Below the pieces are notes generated by a model. The model saw only the letters and a program-made list of their open reading frames with translations. It was not told where the DNA came from and did not search any database. This document shows, piece after piece, positions 6,501 to 6,752 of a stretch of 6,752 nt of DNA. The translations under genes and the position numbers were made by a program. The stretch comes from JAIOYV01 sp964388245 (GTDB lineage Bacteria > Bacteroidota > Bacteroidia > Bacteroidales > M50B96), in the NCBI GenBank assembly GCA_964388245.1, contig CAYLZH010000259.1, positions 1 to 6,752 of the forward strand. The letters are read 5' to 3'. Position 1 is the first letter of the stretch, and the number at the start of each line of letters is the position of its first letter.

Positions 6501-6752
6501 CGAATCGAATGCAATCCTGATATTTGCCGAGAAAAACATATCGGCCAATACTTCTTTCGAAATCAGGAACCTGGCAATGATTACCGGAAAACTTGGAAAA
6601 ACTGCAAGTGGCCTTATTTCACTAAAGGAAAAAAACAACTCGCAAGGCTTGTTCGACATGGGTGTTTGCAATAAAGTAGGACCGGGAACAGTTTCGGTGT
6701 TCGATAAAAACTACATGGAAAACCTGAAAAAGAAATGGGCCGTTTCGAAACT
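3580..6752 (+). CDS. Fusion: NuoG-type [2Fe-2S] + GltD/NfnB-like FAD-NAD(P)H module + 2x[4Fe-4S] + degenerate molybdopterin domain (C-terminus beyond window)
   Basis: 1057 residues are visible and the frame is still open. Residues 1-95 are a NuoG-type [2Fe-2S] ferredoxin (C36, C47, C50, C64), ending in LLSDHYADC (H96, C100). Residues 100-582 are GltD/NfnB-like: an iron-sulfur helical part (C104, C108, C143, C147, C151, C155), FAD motif VAIIGGGPGG (198-207) with E225, GGWLRYGIPEYRLP (231-244), a second Rossmann motif VAVIGGGNTAMDC (330-342), YRRTEKEMPA (358-367, an arginine pair usual for NADPH), and FAAGD (483-487). Then come C583, C586, C588, C594 and a 2x[4Fe-4S] pair (C632/C635/C638/C642, C675/C678/C681/C685). 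From about 695 it resembles FdhA/NuoG: GRHAKFGYTMLNDPARITKPL, GGARLSNEEQYLIQKFA, and EKNNSQGLFDMG (1017-1028). The catalytic Cys/Sec and domain cluster cysteines are absent, so formate dehydrogenase activity is unlikely. Comparison with FdhA suggests roughly 150-250 more residues downstream. An in-frame stop at 3562-3564 fixes the start. It is probably the third subunit of a NuoEF-like complex; its acceptor is unknown. Confidence 0.9.
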   Translation, partial: MDKINIILNGKNVQGKSGETILELARRNELEIPTLCHDPRLTPYSSCFLCVVEVRGMKGLQTSCSTKIMEGMEVVTDNEKVRKARKTALELLLSDHYADCAAPCKQTCPAGVDVQGYISLIDKGLYNDAIALIKQTNPLPAICGRVCVRPCEVACRRNLLDEGNPVGIDYMKRFAADEDLNSPTRFIPDCEFPSGKKVAIIGGGPGGLSAAYFLQQKGHKCDIFEAAPKAGGWLRYGIPEYRLPNDLLQREIDAVTELGANIYCDKNLGGNLSYADVKEKYDATILTIGSQKGTLIGCRGDDADNVFSGIDFLKNMEMTGQRFNFSGKTVAVIGGGNTAMDCCRTSIRCGADKVYVIYRRTEKEMPANPIEIHESKIEGVEYLFLTNPTRVNKDDNGAVKSITCLKMQLGEPDASGRRRPVPIDGSEFELNVNYVLAAIGQKTDVNFIDDINNSVNDGELKINRWGDIDANPETLQTGVTSIFAAGDGVTGPATIIEAIAQAKLASHSVNQFLNGEAIKPPEKEFLSKRDNFKKQISEEYNGKYARQMREEMPVLAADNRFNFDEVELGYASEEVAKNEAQRCLECGCSEYFTCDLKRYATEYDARQITEGNYTISEVDFSHPFIEIDNNKCVLCSRCIRICRDIVGANALGLVQRGFDTFVAPSLGESLTQSNCESCGLCISTCPTGAITENTPFKPGPVKTSSFESISNYTSEGEKINLHMTNGFITKATGAKGMINPDANIGRHAKFGYTMLNDPARITKPLYRVNGKFEEISYDKAQEIMAVKIRSVGTNENAFYGGARLSNEEQYLIQKFARVGAKTHNVNNWHYMFGGEGYIKNSHNNVPFDQIRKASKIYVLGAELAQENQFVGYLVNEARTKYGVPVELATTLDKSSMEHKVDKVLKLKSYYHFVKAINHYLLGNGMQNQFYIDDNCVGLKGYKESLLNEDFATLLNEAGNNCAGDIMRFANEFNHESNAILIFAEKNISANTSFEIRNLAMITGKLGKTASGLISLKEKNNSQGLFDMGVCNKVGPGTVSVFDKNYMENLKKKWAVSK

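Noticed and set aside
3580..6752. Annotation of the large gene as formate dehydrogenase alpha subunit
   Set aside because: Overall order resembles FdhA, but the catalytic Cys/Sec, the CxxCxxxC cluster motif and the later cluster cysteine are all absent, and no in-frame TGA marks a selenocysteine.
3580..6752. [FeFe]-hydrogenase catalytic subunit (HydA) completing a HydABC complex
   Set aside because: The N-terminal ferredoxin domains look HydA-like, but no H-cluster motifs (TSCCPxW, MPCxxKxxE) occur, and the C-terminal half is of the molybdopterin-oxidoreductase type instead.
1182..6752. Part of a respiratory complex I (nuo) operon
   Set aside because: The NuoF-like protein has the extra N-terminal [2Fe-2S] and C-terminal ferredoxin domains of soluble complexes, the NuoG-like protein contains a GltD module, and no membrane or NuoB/C/D/I genes are present in the window.

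Overview
The window looks like part of an anaerobic or facultatively anaerobic Bacteroidota genome, probably near Bacteroidales/Marinilabiliales. The lineage is inferred from three things: a LytS-type sensor kinase with four membrane segments, a TAnnTTTG-like promoter element just upstream of that gene, and starts without a well-placed Shine-Dalgarno sequence. No ribosomal or other phylogenetic marker is present.

Layout: bases 1-810 (minus strand) hold the N-terminal 270 residues of a LytS/YehU-type histidine kinase that runs off the left edge. Bases 811-1181 are a divergent intergenic region with no gene. From 1182 to the right edge runs a plus-strand operon of three flavin/iron-sulfur oxidoreductase genes: a NuoE/HydC-like [2Fe-2S] subunit (1182-1703), a NuoF/HydB-like NADH-binding FMN subunit with extra iron-sulfur domains at both ends (1767-3545), and a very large fusion protein (3580 to beyond 6752).

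The third gene is the notable one. In order it carries a NuoG-type [2Fe-2S] ferredoxin domain, a complete GltD/NfnB-like FAD and NAD(P)H-binding module, a pair of [4Fe-4S] clusters, and a molybdopterin-oxidoreductase-like domain of the FdhA/NuoG type. That last domain keeps the family fold motifs but has lost the cysteines for its own cluster and the catalytic Cys/Sec. It should therefore not be a formate dehydrogenase, although automated annotation would probably call it one.

Together the three proteins resemble the soluble NuoEF-based (HydABC/Bfu-like) electron-bifurcating complexes, with the hydrogenase or formate dehydrogenase catalytic subunit replaced by a GltD-NuoG hybrid. My working inference is a cytoplasmic complex with two pyridine-nucleotide sites (NADH at the NuoF-like FMN, probably NADPH at the GltD-like FAD) and a long iron-sulfur chain. 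It might couple NADH, NADPH and ferredoxin pools, or deliver electrons to an unknown acceptor. The function is not demonstrated by the sequence.
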